Source of the DNA: Polyangia bacterium
GTDB taxonomy: Bacteria > Myxococcota_A > Polyangia > Polyangiales > Sandaracinaceae
Length of the DNA: 41,326 bases
NCBI GenBank assembly: GCA_030426845.1
Contig: JAUHXR010000044.1
Span: 1 to 41,326 of the forward strand
Reading direction: 5' to 3'
Positions 15,060-23,783 of the stretch are shown one piece after another. How positions within the stretch are numbered: position 1 is the first letter of the stretch; each line of letters starts with the position of its first letter. The position numbers and the translations under genes were made by a program. The notes below the pieces were generated by a model that worked only from the letters and a program-made list of their open reading frames with translations, searched no databases and had not been told where the DNA came from.

Positions 15060-16967
15060 TCAGCGTCGGGGCAGGGCCCAGCCGTCGTCGAAGAAGCCGC
15101 GAGCGACGACGCCGCCCGCCGGCAGGTTGGTCCGCCGCTCGGGGAGCCGGTCCGCGTCATAGACCACCCAGTCCGGCAGGAACGCGGGCAGCCGGGCGCC
15201 GGCGAGGACCGCCTCGGGGCGCGTGCCCGTCTGGACGATCAGGTAGCGCGAGGGCCGGAGCGGGTTGGGCAGGAGGTAGCGCGCGCCGATCCGGCGCCCC
15301 GCAAACCGGGCGTCCCCGACCACCACCGCGGCGCCGTCGACGCGGAGCGGCAACCGGGAAGCGACCCGCGCCAGGACCGCGTTGTCCTCCGGGGTGCCGT
15401 AGAGCACGAGGTGGGCGTCGGCGAGGTCGGCGTCAGAGAGCGCGGAGTCGGCCAGGACGCGCTGGCGCACCCCGCGCAGGTTCCCGAGCCAGCCGCGCGC
15501 GCCCGCCTCGGCCGCCTCCCGGAGGATCGCGGCGCGGGCCGGGTCGCGGGTGCCGTAGACGTGGACCATGCGGTCGTAGCTCGCGTCGGGCAGCGGGCCG
15601 CTGAGCCCCGGGCGCTTGCCTCGCGCCGGGGGCGCGCCGCGACGCCAGGCCGCGCCATCGCGCACCAGCTCGACCCGGGCGCGGGGCACCCGGCCGAGGC
15701 GCGTGCCGTCGATCGCGAGGGTCAGCGGGCCCTCTCCCGGCGCCTCGTCGAGGTGGAGCGCGAGCGCGCGGGCGCCGTCGGTGCGCACCGTGATGTGGCC
15801 GCCGCGGAGCGCGGCGTGGACGTGGGCGATCGAGGGATAGGCGTCGATCCGCGTGACCTCCACCCAGTGCTGCCGGGCGGCGCGGTAGTCCCCGGTCACG
15901 AGCGTCACCTCGGCGGGGCGGGCCTCGCGTCGCGCGCTGGCGAGCCCGCCGAAGATCCGGCCCGAGCGCTGGACCGGCCCGACCAGGTCGTGGCCGGTGG
16001 TGTACCAGTCGAGCGCGAAAGGCACGTTCAGGGTCTGCGCGTGCGCGCTCAGCCGCTCGACGAACTCCGGCTCCATCCGGCCCGGGTCCCGCGTGCCGTG
16101 GTGCGCGTGGAAGCGCGTGTTGCGCGCGTTCTCGAACAGGCTCCATCCGCTGAGTGGACGCAGCAACCGATCTTGCGTTGGGTCCGGGTGCGCGCCGAGG
16201 TAGTGGACCCAGCCCGGCGCGCCGGCCATCGGCGCGACCGCGCTGAAGCGCCACGCGTGACGCGCGCCGACGTTGTAGCTCCCGAGCCCGCCGTTGCTCA
16301 GCCCCGAGAGGACCACGCGATCGGGGTCGACCGCGTAGCGGCGCGTCACGTCGTCGAGCACGTCGAGCACGTCGCGCTCGCCGAGGAAGCGCCACATCGA
16401 GTTCCCGAAGCCGTCCGGCGCGACCACGATCCACGGCGGGTTCTGGCCGGGCTCGTGCGGGCGATCCCAGTGGTCGCGGTAGTCGGTCCAGGGCACGCGC
16501 GCGCCGAGCATGAGCGCGGCGAAGAGGTTGCCGTTCGAGCTGCCGCCGTGGAGCGCGACGAGGAGCGGGTAGCGCCGCGACGGATCGTAGTCGGGCGGGA
16601 CGTAGACCGCGTAGGGCGCGGGCAGCTCGCTCACCGGCGTGCGGTAGACGCGCAGCGTGATCTCGCCGCGCGCCTCGGTCGCGTAGGGATCGCGCCCCGA
16701 CTCGAGCGCGTCCAGGTAGCGCTCGGCCCGCTCGGTCCACGGCAGCGCGTGCCGGCGCCGGCGGACCCGGCGGTCGCCCTGGTAGGCGAGCAGCGCCTCG
16801 ATCGAGTCGAGCGTCCCGTCGTCGGCCCGGCCCCGGAGCTCCGCGATCCGCGCCCGGAGCGGCGCCGCCCGGGCGGCCGGGTCGAGCCACGCACCGTCCT
16901 GCGCGCGGGCCGCCGCCGGCGAGAGGACGAGCGCCCCGATCACCGAGGCGATGAGACCGGCGCGCAT
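15060..16967 (-). CDS. Secreted alpha/beta hydrolase (esterase/prolyl-oligopeptidase-like)
   Basis: 635 residues; signal peptide MRAGLIASVIGALVLSPAAA then RAQ. The hydrolase core starts YAVYVPPDYDPSRRYPLLVA with oxyanion LHGGSSNG. It continues to WIVVAPDGFGNSMW and the nucleophile elbow VVLSGLSNGGLGSY (G-L-S-N-G). A plausible acid lies in FHAHHGTRDPG and a catalytic His in DWYTTGHDLVG. The C-terminal 250 residues form one or two extra beta-rich domains that I do not recognise, including MVHVYGTRDPARAAILREAA, a segment common in large feruloyl-esterase/peptidase-like secreted hydrolases. The likely substrate is an ester or peptide outside the cell. It is divergent from the YVTN gene starting at 17053. 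Confidence 0.8.
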   Translation of the reverse strand: MRAGLIASVIGALVLSPAAARAQDGAWLDPAARAAPLRARIAELRGRADDGTLDSIEALLAYQGDRRVRRRRHALPWTERAERYLDALESGRDPYATEARGEITLRVYRTPVSELPAPYAVYVPPDYDPSRRYPLLVALHGGSSNGNLFAALMLGARVPWTDYRDHWDRPHEPGQNPPWIVVAPDGFGNSMWRFLGERDVLDVLDDVTRRYAVDPDRVVLSGLSNGGLGSYNVGARHAWRFSAVAPMAGAPGWVHYLGAHPDPTQDRLLRPLSGWSLFENARNTRFHAHHGTRDPGRMEPEFVERLSAHAQTLNVPFALDWYTTGHDLVGPVQRSGRIFGGLASARREARPAEVTLVTGDYRAARQHWVEVTRIDAYPSIAHVHAALRGGHITVRTDGARALALHLDEAPGEGPLTLAIDGTRLGRVPRARVELVRDGAAWRRGAPPARGKRPGLSGPLPDASYDRMVHVYGTRDPARAAILREAAEAGARGWLGNLRGVRQRVLADSALSDADLADAHLVLYGTPEDNAVLARVASRLPLRVDGAAVVVGDARFAGRRIGARYLLPNPLRPSRYLIVQTGTRPEAVLAGARLPAFLPDWVVYDADRLPERRTNLPAGGVVARGFFDDGWALPRR

Positions 16968-17052
16968 CGCGGGCCATCATACCGATCGGGCCAGGCTGCG
17001 CATTCCGCGCCTGACGGTGCGCGCGCGCGGCCGGCGTGCCAGCATCCGCGGC

Positions 17053-18087
17053 GTGCGTCGTCCCGGCTCGCTCCTCGCTCTGTCGGTCGCGGCCCTCGGG
17101 CTCGCGATCGTGCTGCCGTTGCCCGGGCCGTCGGCCGACGCGCAGCGGCCGCGGGTCACGCGCTCCGAGGGGCGGGCGCCGTGGCTGCGGGTGGTGGGGC
17201 GGGTCCGCACCGGGATCCAGCCGAAGAGCGTGGAGGTCACCCCCGACGGCGCGCAGGTCTGGGTGTGCAACTTCGGCCGCCCCGACGAAGAGAACGTGCG
17301 GGTCTACGACGCGGAGACGCTCGAGCTGATCGGCACGATCGAGTTCGAGGGCAACGCGGTCGAGACGACCTTCGGCCCGGACGGGCGCTTCGCCTACGTG
17401 ACCAACTTCCGGCGGCACGCCATCGAGGTGATCGACCGGGAGACGCTGCAGGTGGTGCGCGAGGTGGAGGTCGGCGGCCACCCCAAGGTGATGACCATCT
17501 CGCCCGGCGGGCGGCGGCTCTACGTCGCGAACTGGGCCACCGAGCAGGTCACCGAGCTCGACCGCGAGACGCTCACGATCACCCGGCGGCTGCGCACCGG
17601 CGAGCACCCCCGCGGGATGGCGATCGCCCAGGGCGGCCAGCGCATCTTCGTGGCCGCGATGTACTCGCACCTCATCCACGTCTTCGATCGCGGCGCGACG
17701 AGCGAGCGGACGCGGTTCCGGCCGTGCGAGTTCCCGCGCCACCTCGTGCTCTCGCCCGACGAGTCGCGGCTCTACGTGAGCTGCTCCTGCTGCCGCCAGG
17801 TCCGCTGGTTCGACCCGGTCACCTACCGGATGGGCGGGATCCTCCAGACCGGCGAGAACCCGCGCACGATCGCGCTCTCGAGCGACGGGCGCTGGCTCGC
17901 CGCGGCCGACTTCGACGACAGCACGGTGACCTTCATCGACACGGTCGAGAACACCCACCGCGTCAGCCCGGTCGAGGGCGCCAACCAGATCGTGGGGATC
18001 GCGATCCGCTCGAGCGACCCGCCCCGCGTCTACGCCACGAGCTGGCTCACCGGCGAGCTGATCGCGCTCGAGCCGGTCGTCCGCTGA
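17053..18087 (+). CDS. Secreted YVTN-type beta-propeller protein
   Basis: 344 residues from GTG at 17053, chosen because it gives a clean signal peptide (PGSLLALSVAALGLAIVLPL then PSADAQ) and avoids overlap with the divergent hydrolase gene. About seven repeats of the YVTN/NHL type follow, for example SVEVTPDGAQVWVCNFG, TTFGPDGRFAYVTNFR, VMTISPGGRRLYVANW, MAIAQGGQRIFVAAMYS, LVLSPDESRLYVSCS and IALSSDGRWLAAADF. A Cys-Ser-Cys-Cys lies in the fifth blade. Such propellers bind proteins or cofactors in the periplasm. No enzymatic signature is seen. Confidence 0.85.
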   Translation: MRRPGSLLALSVAALGLAIVLPLPGPSADAQRPRVTRSEGRAPWLRVVGRVRTGIQPKSVEVTPDGAQVWVCNFGRPDEENVRVYDAETLELIGTIEFEGNAVETTFGPDGRFAYVTNFRRHAIEVIDRETLQVVREVEVGGHPKVMTISPGGRRLYVANWATEQVTELDRETLTITRRLRTGEHPRGMAIAQGGQRIFVAAMYSHLIHVFDRGATSERTRFRPCEFPRHLVLSPDESRLYVSCSCCRQVRWFDPVTYRMGGILQTGENPRTIALSSDGRWLAAADFDDSTVTFIDTVENTHRVSPVEGANQIVGIAIRSSDPPRVYATSWLTGELIALEPVVR

Positions 18088-18208
18088 CCGCGGCGCGGCG
18101 GTCCAAGCTCGGCGCGCGTCCCCGGGTCCAGCCGCTGCGCTACTCTGTCGCGCGGAGGGAGGGCGTCTGCGAGAGCTGCTTGGCTGGGTCGTCGGGATCG
18201 CGCTGTGG

Positions 18209-20533
18209 ATGCTGCCGGTGTCCGGGCTGGTCACCCTCGCCGCGCCGTTCGCCGTCCCGCTGTTCGTGCCGCTGGCCATCGGGGTGGCTTGCCTGGCGCT
18301 CCCCGGCCTGTGGCTCCTCTCACGGCGGCTCCGCGACCCCTCCCGCGAGGAGGTCGCGGAGGCGGACGGACGGCGCCCAGTGCTCGTCCTGCACGCCTTC
18401 GCGCGGAGCCGGCTCCCCCTCTGGCGGCGGCTGTTCTTCCCGACGCCGGGTCTGCTCGCCGACGTGCGCGACCACCGGCTCGAGGGCGCGCTCGACCGCG
18501 CGCTGAGCGACGCGGGCCCGGTGCTGCACCTCGCGCGCCCCGCCGCGGCCGCGAGCCAGGGCCCGGTCGCGGTCGTCACCGCCGAGCGCGACGCGTGGCG
18601 CGCGGCGCTCGACGAGCGGCTCGCGGGCGCGCGCCTCGTCGCGATCGTGATCGACGCCACCGAAGAGAACGCGCACGAGCTCGACCGGGCCTCGGCCCTC
18701 GTTGGCCCGAGCCGGATCGTCCTCGTCCCGCCCCCCGAGGTCACGCCGGAGCTGATCGCCCGCTGGGAGGGACTGCGCGCGCGCCTGCCGGGCCTGCCGC
18801 CCCTCGACCCCTCCGTCGCGGCGATGCGCTTCGACGCCCAGGTGCGCCCCACCCTGCTCGGATCGGGCGCGCCCACCTTCGGCGCGCGGCGCGCCGCGTT
18901 GACGAGCGCCCACGTGCTCCGCGATCACGAGCGGAGCCCCGCCCCGAGGCCTCCGCTCTGGAGCTGGCTGTTCACCGCCGCGCCGCTCCTCGCGGCCGTC
19001 GTCGGCGGGGTCGCGGTCGCGCCGCTGATGCAGGAGGCGGGCGCGCGCGTGCGCAACGGCGACGCCCGCGGCTTCGGCCTCGTGATGGGAGTCTGCGCGG
19101 TGCTCATGGCCTTCGCGAGCCGCCGCGCGATGCGCCTGGTCCCTGGCGGCGTGCTGCCGATCGTCCTGCTCGCGGTCGCCCCGTGGCTCACCGCGGAGCT
19201 CGTCGGCGGGCTGAACGTCGCCTTCCGGAGCGCGGAGCTCGCGAGCGCGCTGCGGTCGTCGAGCGCGGGGGCCGCCTACGCGATCCCGCTGCTCTGTGCG
19301 GCCGCGGTGGTGCTCGCCGGGAGCTCGCTCATCCGCAAGAGCCCGGGCCGCTCGCTCGCGTACGGCGCGTTCGGCCTCGCCCCGCTGATCCCCTTCGCCG
19401 CGCTCTACCCGTCGGCCAACGGCGACCGCGACGCGCTCCTCGTCGGGCTGATCTTCCTGGCGCCGATCGCCGTCTCCGCGATCCTCGTGGCGGTGGCCGC
19501 GAGCGGCGACGCGGGGCGGAGGCACGCGCCGCTGCCGATCGGCGCGGCCGCCTGCGTGGGCCTCGCGGCCGCCGCGTTCGGGGTGGCGCTCGCCCACGAC
19601 GCGTGGCGCGATCGCATCCTCCAGATCGACGACCCGGGCGGGCTCGCGGCGAGCGGGGACGCGCTCGAGACCGTCAGCGGCACGTGGCCCTGGTTCGCCC
19701 TCGCCGTGCCCGGCACGGTCGCCCTCCTCGCGATGCTGTTCCACGGGCGAGCCTCGCGCCCGGCGACCACCGGCTCGCTCTCGCTCGTGGTGATGGGGAC
19801 GCTCATCGCCCTCGCGGTGACCGCGGACGGAAGCGCCGCCGCGTGGGTGAGCGGCGCGCGGGCGCTGCGCGGCGACGGCGCGCTCCTCGCGGCGGCCGGG
19901 CCCGCGGTGGAGCCGGGGTTCCGCGCGACCCGGATCCCGGGCGCTCGGCCCTCCCCCGGGGCGGTCGACCTCGTGATCGATCGCGGCGGCGCGATCGCCC
20001 GCGGGAGGCGCGTCGCGACCGCGGCCGAGCTGATGAGCGCCGGCGGCACCGCGTTCCCCCGTGTGGGCGCCGCGGTGGGGCCGAGCGCCGCGCTCGACGG
20101 TCACGTCCGGATCGCCCCGGAGGCGGACGCGAGCGGCGAGGCGCTGCGCGGCGCGGTAGACGGCGCGATCGCGGCCGGCGCGACCACGGTGGAGGTGGTG
20201 GGCCGCGCGGACGACGGCCGGCTCACCGGCCTCGAGCTGCGCCCCCCTCCCCGCCCCGGGGCCCTCTCCATCAACCTCGTCATCGTCGTTCGCCCCGACG
20301 CGATGGTGCTGACGAGCAACGACGGGACCTACGTCGAGGTCAGCGAAGGGAGGCGCGGCGACCCGCGGCCGGACCTCGACTCCGTCCTGCGCGACCGGCG
20401 GCGCTACGAGCCGAACCGCGCCCAGATCACCGTCGCCCCGGCCGCGGGCGCCTCGGTCGAGCGGACCCTCGCCGCGGCCGCGATCGCCTCGCGCCACTAC
20501 GACCGGCTCGCCCTCGGCCCCGCCGTTGAGTAG
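18209..20533 (+). CDS. Large multi-span membrane protein with N-terminal Rossmann-like domain
   Basis: 774 residues from ATG at 18209. The real start may lie upstream: GGAGGGAGGG at 18154-18163 precedes an in-frame CTG at 18167 that would add LRELLGWVVGIALW and complete the first membrane helix. A hydrophobic hairpin (1-40) is followed by a soluble domain (about 55-185) with RPVLVLHAFARSR, LEGALDRALSDAGPVLHL and ARLVAIVIDATEENAHEL. This is reminiscent of a TIR-like family whose core reads V-L-R-S-F and G-P-V-x-x-I-G-x-P. Then come 9-10 membrane helices (about 250-560) and a C-terminal periplasmic region with two ExbD/TolR-like halves (VDLVIDRGGAIARGRRV and INLVIVVRPDAMVLTSNDG). Function unknown. 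Confidence 0.65.
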   Translation: MLPVSGLVTLAAPFAVPLFVPLAIGVACLALPGLWLLSRRLRDPSREEVAEADGRRPVLVLHAFARSRLPLWRRLFFPTPGLLADVRDHRLEGALDRALSDAGPVLHLARPAAAASQGPVAVVTAERDAWRAALDERLAGARLVAIVIDATEENAHELDRASALVGPSRIVLVPPPEVTPELIARWEGLRARLPGLPPLDPSVAAMRFDAQVRPTLLGSGAPTFGARRAALTSAHVLRDHERSPAPRPPLWSWLFTAAPLLAAVVGGVAVAPLMQEAGARVRNGDARGFGLVMGVCAVLMAFASRRAMRLVPGGVLPIVLLAVAPWLTAELVGGLNVAFRSAELASALRSSSAGAAYAIPLLCAAAVVLAGSSLIRKSPGRSLAYGAFGLAPLIPFAALYPSANGDRDALLVGLIFLAPIAVSAILVAVAASGDAGRRHAPLPIGAAACVGLAAAAFGVALAHDAWRDRILQIDDPGGLAASGDALETVSGTWPWFALAVPGTVALLAMLFHGRASRPATTGSLSLVVMGTLIALAVTADGSAAAWVSGARALRGDGALLAAAGPAVEPGFRATRIPGARPSPGAVDLVIDRGGAIARGRRVATAAELMSAGGTAFPRVGAAVGPSAALDGHVRIAPEADASGEALRGAVDGAIAAGATTVEVVGRADDGRLTGLELRPPPRPGALSINLVIVVRPDAMVLTSNDGTYVEVSEGRRGDPRPDLDSVLRDRRRYEPNRAQITVAPAAGASVERTLAAAAIASRHYDRLALGPAVE

Positions 20534-20560
20534 CCCGGCGAATCGCGCTACTCAGTCTCG

Positions 20561-21619
20561 ATGATTCGGACCACCATCCTGGGCCTCGGCAGCTACGTCC
20601 CGGAGCGGATCGTCACGAACGACGAGATCCCGTTCCTCAACGACCAGCACGAGCGCTGCGACGAGCAGCAGACCGAGACGAACGACGCGTGGATCCGGAC
20701 CCGCACCGGGATCGAGCAGCGGCACTACGTCGACAACGACAAGGACGTGCGCACGAGCGACCTCGGGGTCGAGGCGGCCAAGGCCGCGCTCGCCGACGCG
20801 GGGCTCGAGGCCAAGGACATCGACTGCATCATCCTCGGGACGCTCTCGCCCGACATCCACTTCCCGGGCACCGCGGTGTTCGTGCAGTCCAAGCTCGGCA
20901 TCGACGGCGAGCGGGGGTGCGCCTGCTACGACATCCGCCAGCAGTGCAGCGGCTTCGTCTACGGCCTCGAGATGGCCGACGCGTTCATCCGCACCGGCAA
21001 GTACGAGAAGATCCTCCTCATCGGCGCCGAGGTGCACAGCCACTCGCTCGACTACTCGACGCGCGGGCGCGACGTGATGGTCCTCTTCGGCGACGGCGCG
21101 GGCGCGATGATCCTCGGCAAGGAGGAGTCCGACGACGAGCGCTCGGGGGTGATCTACACCTCGGCCGGCGCCGACGGATCCGGCGCGATGAACCTCTACC
21201 TGAAGGTCTTCGACATCGGCAAGCGGCCTTACGTCTGGTACGACGCGAACGACCGCGAGCAGAACGAGATCAAGTACCCGCAGATGAACGGCAAGCGGGT
21301 CTTCCTGCAGGCGGTGCGCAACATGGTCGTGTCGACCAACGAGGCGCTCGCGAAGACCGGCCTGACCTGGGACGACATCGACTGGTTCGTGCCGCACCAG
21401 GCCAACCTCCGCATCAACGAGGCGGTCGCCGAGTACGCGGAGATCCCGCGCGACAAGTGCCTCAACTCGATCATGTGGTACGGCAACACCACCGCCGCGA
21501 CGGTGCCGCTCACGATCGACCACTGGCGCCGCGAGGGGAAGGTCAAGAAGGGCGACCTGATCTGCTCGACGGTGTTCGGCGCGGGCTTCACCTGGGGCAC
21601 CGCGATCTTCCGGCTGTAG
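20561..21619 (+). CDS. fabH: Beta-ketoacyl-ACP synthase III family protein (FabH-like)
   Basis: 352 residues. The thiolase-fold triad is intact: Cys-129 in DIRQQCSGFVYGL, His-279 in DWFVPHQANLRI and Asn-309 in MWYGNTTAATVP. GLGSYVPERIVTNDE at the start and CSTVFGAGFTWGTAIFRL at the end are typical of KAS III. It should condense acyl-CoA with malonyl-ACP to start fatty acid (or a related secondary) synthesis. The insert DEQQTETNDAW and the absence of other fab genes nearby suggest an extra, specialised copy rather than the housekeeping one; many myxobacteria carry several. It begins 28 nt after the membrane protein gene. Confidence 0.9.
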   Translation: MIRTTILGLGSYVPERIVTNDEIPFLNDQHERCDEQQTETNDAWIRTRTGIEQRHYVDNDKDVRTSDLGVEAAKAALADAGLEAKDIDCIILGTLSPDIHFPGTAVFVQSKLGIDGERGCACYDIRQQCSGFVYGLEMADAFIRTGKYEKILLIGAEVHSHSLDYSTRGRDVMVLFGDGAGAMILGKEESDDERSGVIYTSAGADGSGAMNLYLKVFDIGKRPYVWYDANDREQNEIKYPQMNGKRVFLQAVRNMVVSTNEALAKTGLTWDDIDWFVPHQANLRINEAVAEYAEIPRDKCLNSIMWYGNTTAATVPLTIDHWRREGKVKKGDLICSTVFGAGFTWGTAIFRL

Positions 21620-21702
21620 CGGGAGCCGCGGCCGGGCGCGCCCGCCATGAACGATCTGACCACCGCGAGTCGTCCCCCGGTCGGAGACGCGGCTGGGTCG
21701 TG

Positions 21703-21733
21703 TCGTGCATGTCAACGTGCACGTACACGACGA
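21703..21733. repeat. GTGCAC/ACGTG-rich inverted element
   Basis: Short region rich in the words CGTGCA, AACGTGCACGT and TACACGACG between the FabH and oxidoreductase genes. It recalls the longer element at 39156-39235. Each forms overlapping dyads centred on GTGCAC. Confidence 0.4.
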
Positions 21734-21789
21734 CCGAAGACGGCGCCCGCGCCAGTCAGGACTCAGGCCTCGCCCGGGAGGACCGCCCC

Positions 21790-22899
21790 GTGCGCGCGCT
21801 GGTGATCGGCGGCGGGATCGCGGGGCTCTCGGTCGCGAGCGCGCTCGCGGAGCGGGGGCACGCGGTGACGCTCCTCGAGGCCGAGCCCGCGCTCGGGACG
21901 CACTCGAGCGCGCGCAACGCGCAGATCTGGCTGCCGGTCGACGACGACGCGACGACCGGGCCGCTCGCCCGGCGGAGCGCGGCCCGGATGACCGCGCTCC
22001 TCGGCGAGGAGGCGGCGTGGCTGCGCCGGACCGGGGCGCTCGCGCTCGTCCGCGGCGAGACCGAGGCGGCGGCGATGGCCCGCGGCGCGGCGCGCGGCGG
22101 GGTCGAGGCGCGGCCGATCCCGATGGCCGAGGCGCGCGCGCGGTGCCCCGCCCTCGGGCCCCTCGAGGACGAGGCGCTCGAGGTGATCGGCGCGGGCGTC
22201 CTCGATCCGCACGCGATGCTCGAGGCGCTCGCGCGGCGGGCGCGGGCCGGCGGCGCGACCCTGCGCACCGGCGCGCGCGTCCAGGAAGTTTGCCTCCATC
22301 CACGCCGCGAGGCGCGGCTCTCGGGCGGCGAGCGCGTCGCCTTCGACGCGCTGGTGATCGCCGCGGGCGCCTGGGCGGGCGCCCTCGGCGCGGGCCTCGG
22401 CCTGGACGCGCACCTCGTCCCGCTGCGGCGCCACCTCGCGGTCCTCGAGGCCTCGCCCGCGGAGGCCGGCACGATCGTCTGGCGCTTCGGCGACGAGAGC
22501 GTCTACTGGCGCCCCGAGTCCGGCGGCGTGCTGGTCAGCCCCTGCGACGAGGTCGCCCTCGCGCCGTGCCTCCCCGCGCCGGCCGACGACGTGGCGGAGC
22601 GCCTGGTGGCGGCGCTGCGCCCGGCCGCGCCTCGGTGGATCGACGCGCCGCTCCGCACCGCCTGGGCGTGCCTCCGCACCTACGCGCACGACCGCGAGCT
22701 CGTGCTTGGGCCGGACCCGCGCCTCGACGGAGTCGCGTGGGTCGCGGGCCTCGGTGGCCGCGGGATGACGGTCGGGGTCGCGGCGGGCGAGCTCTGCGCG
22801 CGCGCCCTCGCGGGGGAGCCGCTCGACGACGAGTCGGCCGCGCTCCTGGCGCGCGCCCGCCCGGACCGGGCTCAGCCCTCGGGGCTCTGCGAGCCGTAG
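21790..22899 (+). CDS. FAD-dependent oxidoreductase of the DAO family
   Basis: 369 residues from GTG at 21790. The Rossmann signature sits at the very N-terminus, RALVIGGGIAGLSVASALAE (GxGxxG), followed by VTLLEAE, the ribose-binding Glu. An ATG at 21709 would add a 27-residue tail of no family character, so GTG is preferred. THSSARNAQIW is the FAD-binding R-x-x-x family segment, and GLGGRGMTVGVAAGELCARA is the C-terminal FAD-binding strand. Members (glycine, sarcosine or D-amino acid oxidase-like, L-2-hydroxyglutarate dehydrogenase-like) oxidise amines or hydroxy acids; substrate not predictable. Its last 28 bp overlap the 3' end of the convergent gene. Confidence 0.85.
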   Translation: MRALVIGGGIAGLSVASALAERGHAVTLLEAEPALGTHSSARNAQIWLPVDDDATTGPLARRSAARMTALLGEEAAWLRRTGALALVRGETEAAAMARGAARGGVEARPIPMAEARARCPALGPLEDEALEVIGAGVLDPHAMLEALARRARAGGATLRTGARVQEVCLHPRREARLSGGERVAFDALVIAAGAWAGALGAGLGLDAHLVPLRRHLAVLEASPAEAGTIVWRFGDESVYWRPESGGVLVSPCDEVALAPCLPAPADDVAERLVAALRPAAPRWIDAPLRTAWACLRTYAHDRELVLGPDPRLDGVAWVAGLGGRGMTVGVAAGELCARALAGEPLDDESAALLARARPDRAQPSGLCEP

Positions 22900-23636
22900 A
22901 CCCAGGCCTCGAGGGCCTCGCGCTTGTCGGGGAGCATGTAGAGCTCGGCGTCCTCGAGGCAGAGCTGTACCGCCCACTTCGCCTCCTCGCCCAGCTCGCG
23001 CAGGCGCAGCTCGGTCTCGTCGCCCGACTGCACGAGGAGCTCGTAGACGAGCTCGGTGCCGAGCCGTCGGTCGCCGCGGTCCTCGGAGCGGAGCAGCTCG
23101 AGGTGGAGCTCCGGATCGAACGGGAGCTGGATCGCGCAGCCGGCCGCGACCCGCGCGCGGATCTTCCCCTCGCGCGCCGCCCGGAAGATCGCGGCCGCGT
23201 GGTGCGCCTCGCCGATCTCGCACAGGCCGAGCGCGGCGCCCTCGCGCCCCTCGCGCTCGGGCGCGGCCCAGAGCGCGACGATCAGATCGGAGTCGGCCTC
23301 GGGTCCGGCGATGCGAGCCATCGCGATGCCGGCCGCGAAGGCCGCGTCGCGCCGGTCTGCGTTGTAGAGGCACGAGCGCGCGAGCGAGTAGCCCGCGCGG
23401 TGCCGCACGCAGCCGAGGAGCTCGACCGCGATGTCCGGCCGGATCGCGTCCCGGTCGAGCGCCGCCTGCAGCAAGGCGGCGGGCGCCTCGGTCGGCTGGT
23501 GCGAGGCGAGCGCCATCCCGATCAGGCGCGCTCGCCGGGGCTCCTCGATCGCGAGCTGCACGAGGTCAGTCGGCCCCGGCGGCGCCATGTCCGACGGGAG
23601 TCCCAGCAACCTCCGCAATGTCTCCCAGGGGAGCAC
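22872..23636 (-). CDS. HEAT-like repeat protein
   Basis: 254 residues from GTG at 23636 (ATG at 23588 is an alternative). It is helical throughout with repeat-like segments such as RARLIGMALASHQPTEAP, FAAGIAMARIAG, GREGAALGLCEIGEAHHAA and GKIRARVAAGCAI. It resembles the TIGR02270-type HEAT proteins of Proteobacteria, but I cannot confirm this by eye. No signal peptide or membrane helix. Probably a protein-interaction scaffold. Tail-to-tail overlap of 28 bp with the oxidoreductase gene. Confidence 0.7.
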   Translation of the reverse strand: MLPWETLRRLLGLPSDMAPPGPTDLVQLAIEEPRRARLIGMALASHQPTEAPAALLQAALDRDAIRPDIAVELLGCVRHRAGYSLARSCLYNADRRDAAFAAGIAMARIAGPEADSDLIVALWAAPEREGREGAALGLCEIGEAHHAAAIFRAAREGKIRARVAAGCAIQLPFDPELHLELLRSEDRGDRRLGTELVYELLVQSGDETELRLRELGEEAKWAVQLCLEDAELYMLPDKREALEAWVYGSQSPEG

Positions 23637-23699
23637 CGCTCGACAGCGTAGCCAGGCTGGCGGTCGGCTGCACGGGGCGACGCGTCGATCGCGCCGGCC

Positions 23700-23783
23700 C
23701 AGCCCCGACGGCTCAGCCCCGACGGTTCAGCCCCGCCGGCCCAGCCCCGACGGCTCAGCCCCGACGGCTCAGCCCCGCCGGGT
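23700..23783 (-). repeat. Six 14-bp tandem units on a gene's stop codon
   Basis: Plus-strand unit CAGCCCCGACGGCT, six copies with one to three substitutions, at 23700, 23714, 23728, 23742, 23756 and 23770. Read on the minus strand each junction is GGGGCTGA or GGGGCTGG. The gene ending at 23769 stops at the first TGA, and the last codons before it (PTRRG) are part of the array. Because 14 is not a multiple of 3, the repeated TGAs fall in all three frames. Confidence 0.85.

Noticed and set aside
16951-17052. Upstream ATG start for the YVTN propeller gene
   Set aside because: It would overlap the divergent hydrolase gene and bury the signal peptide behind 34 basic residues; GTG at 17053 is better.
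15411-18876. Long overlapping frames on both strands across the hydrolase, propeller and membrane protein genes
   Set aside because: They are antisense or out-of-frame shadows of genes with clear signal peptides and domains.
23700-23783. CRISPR-like array or rho-independent terminator
   Set aside because: 14-bp units without spacers; no U-run. A stop-codon-linked tandem repeat describes it better.
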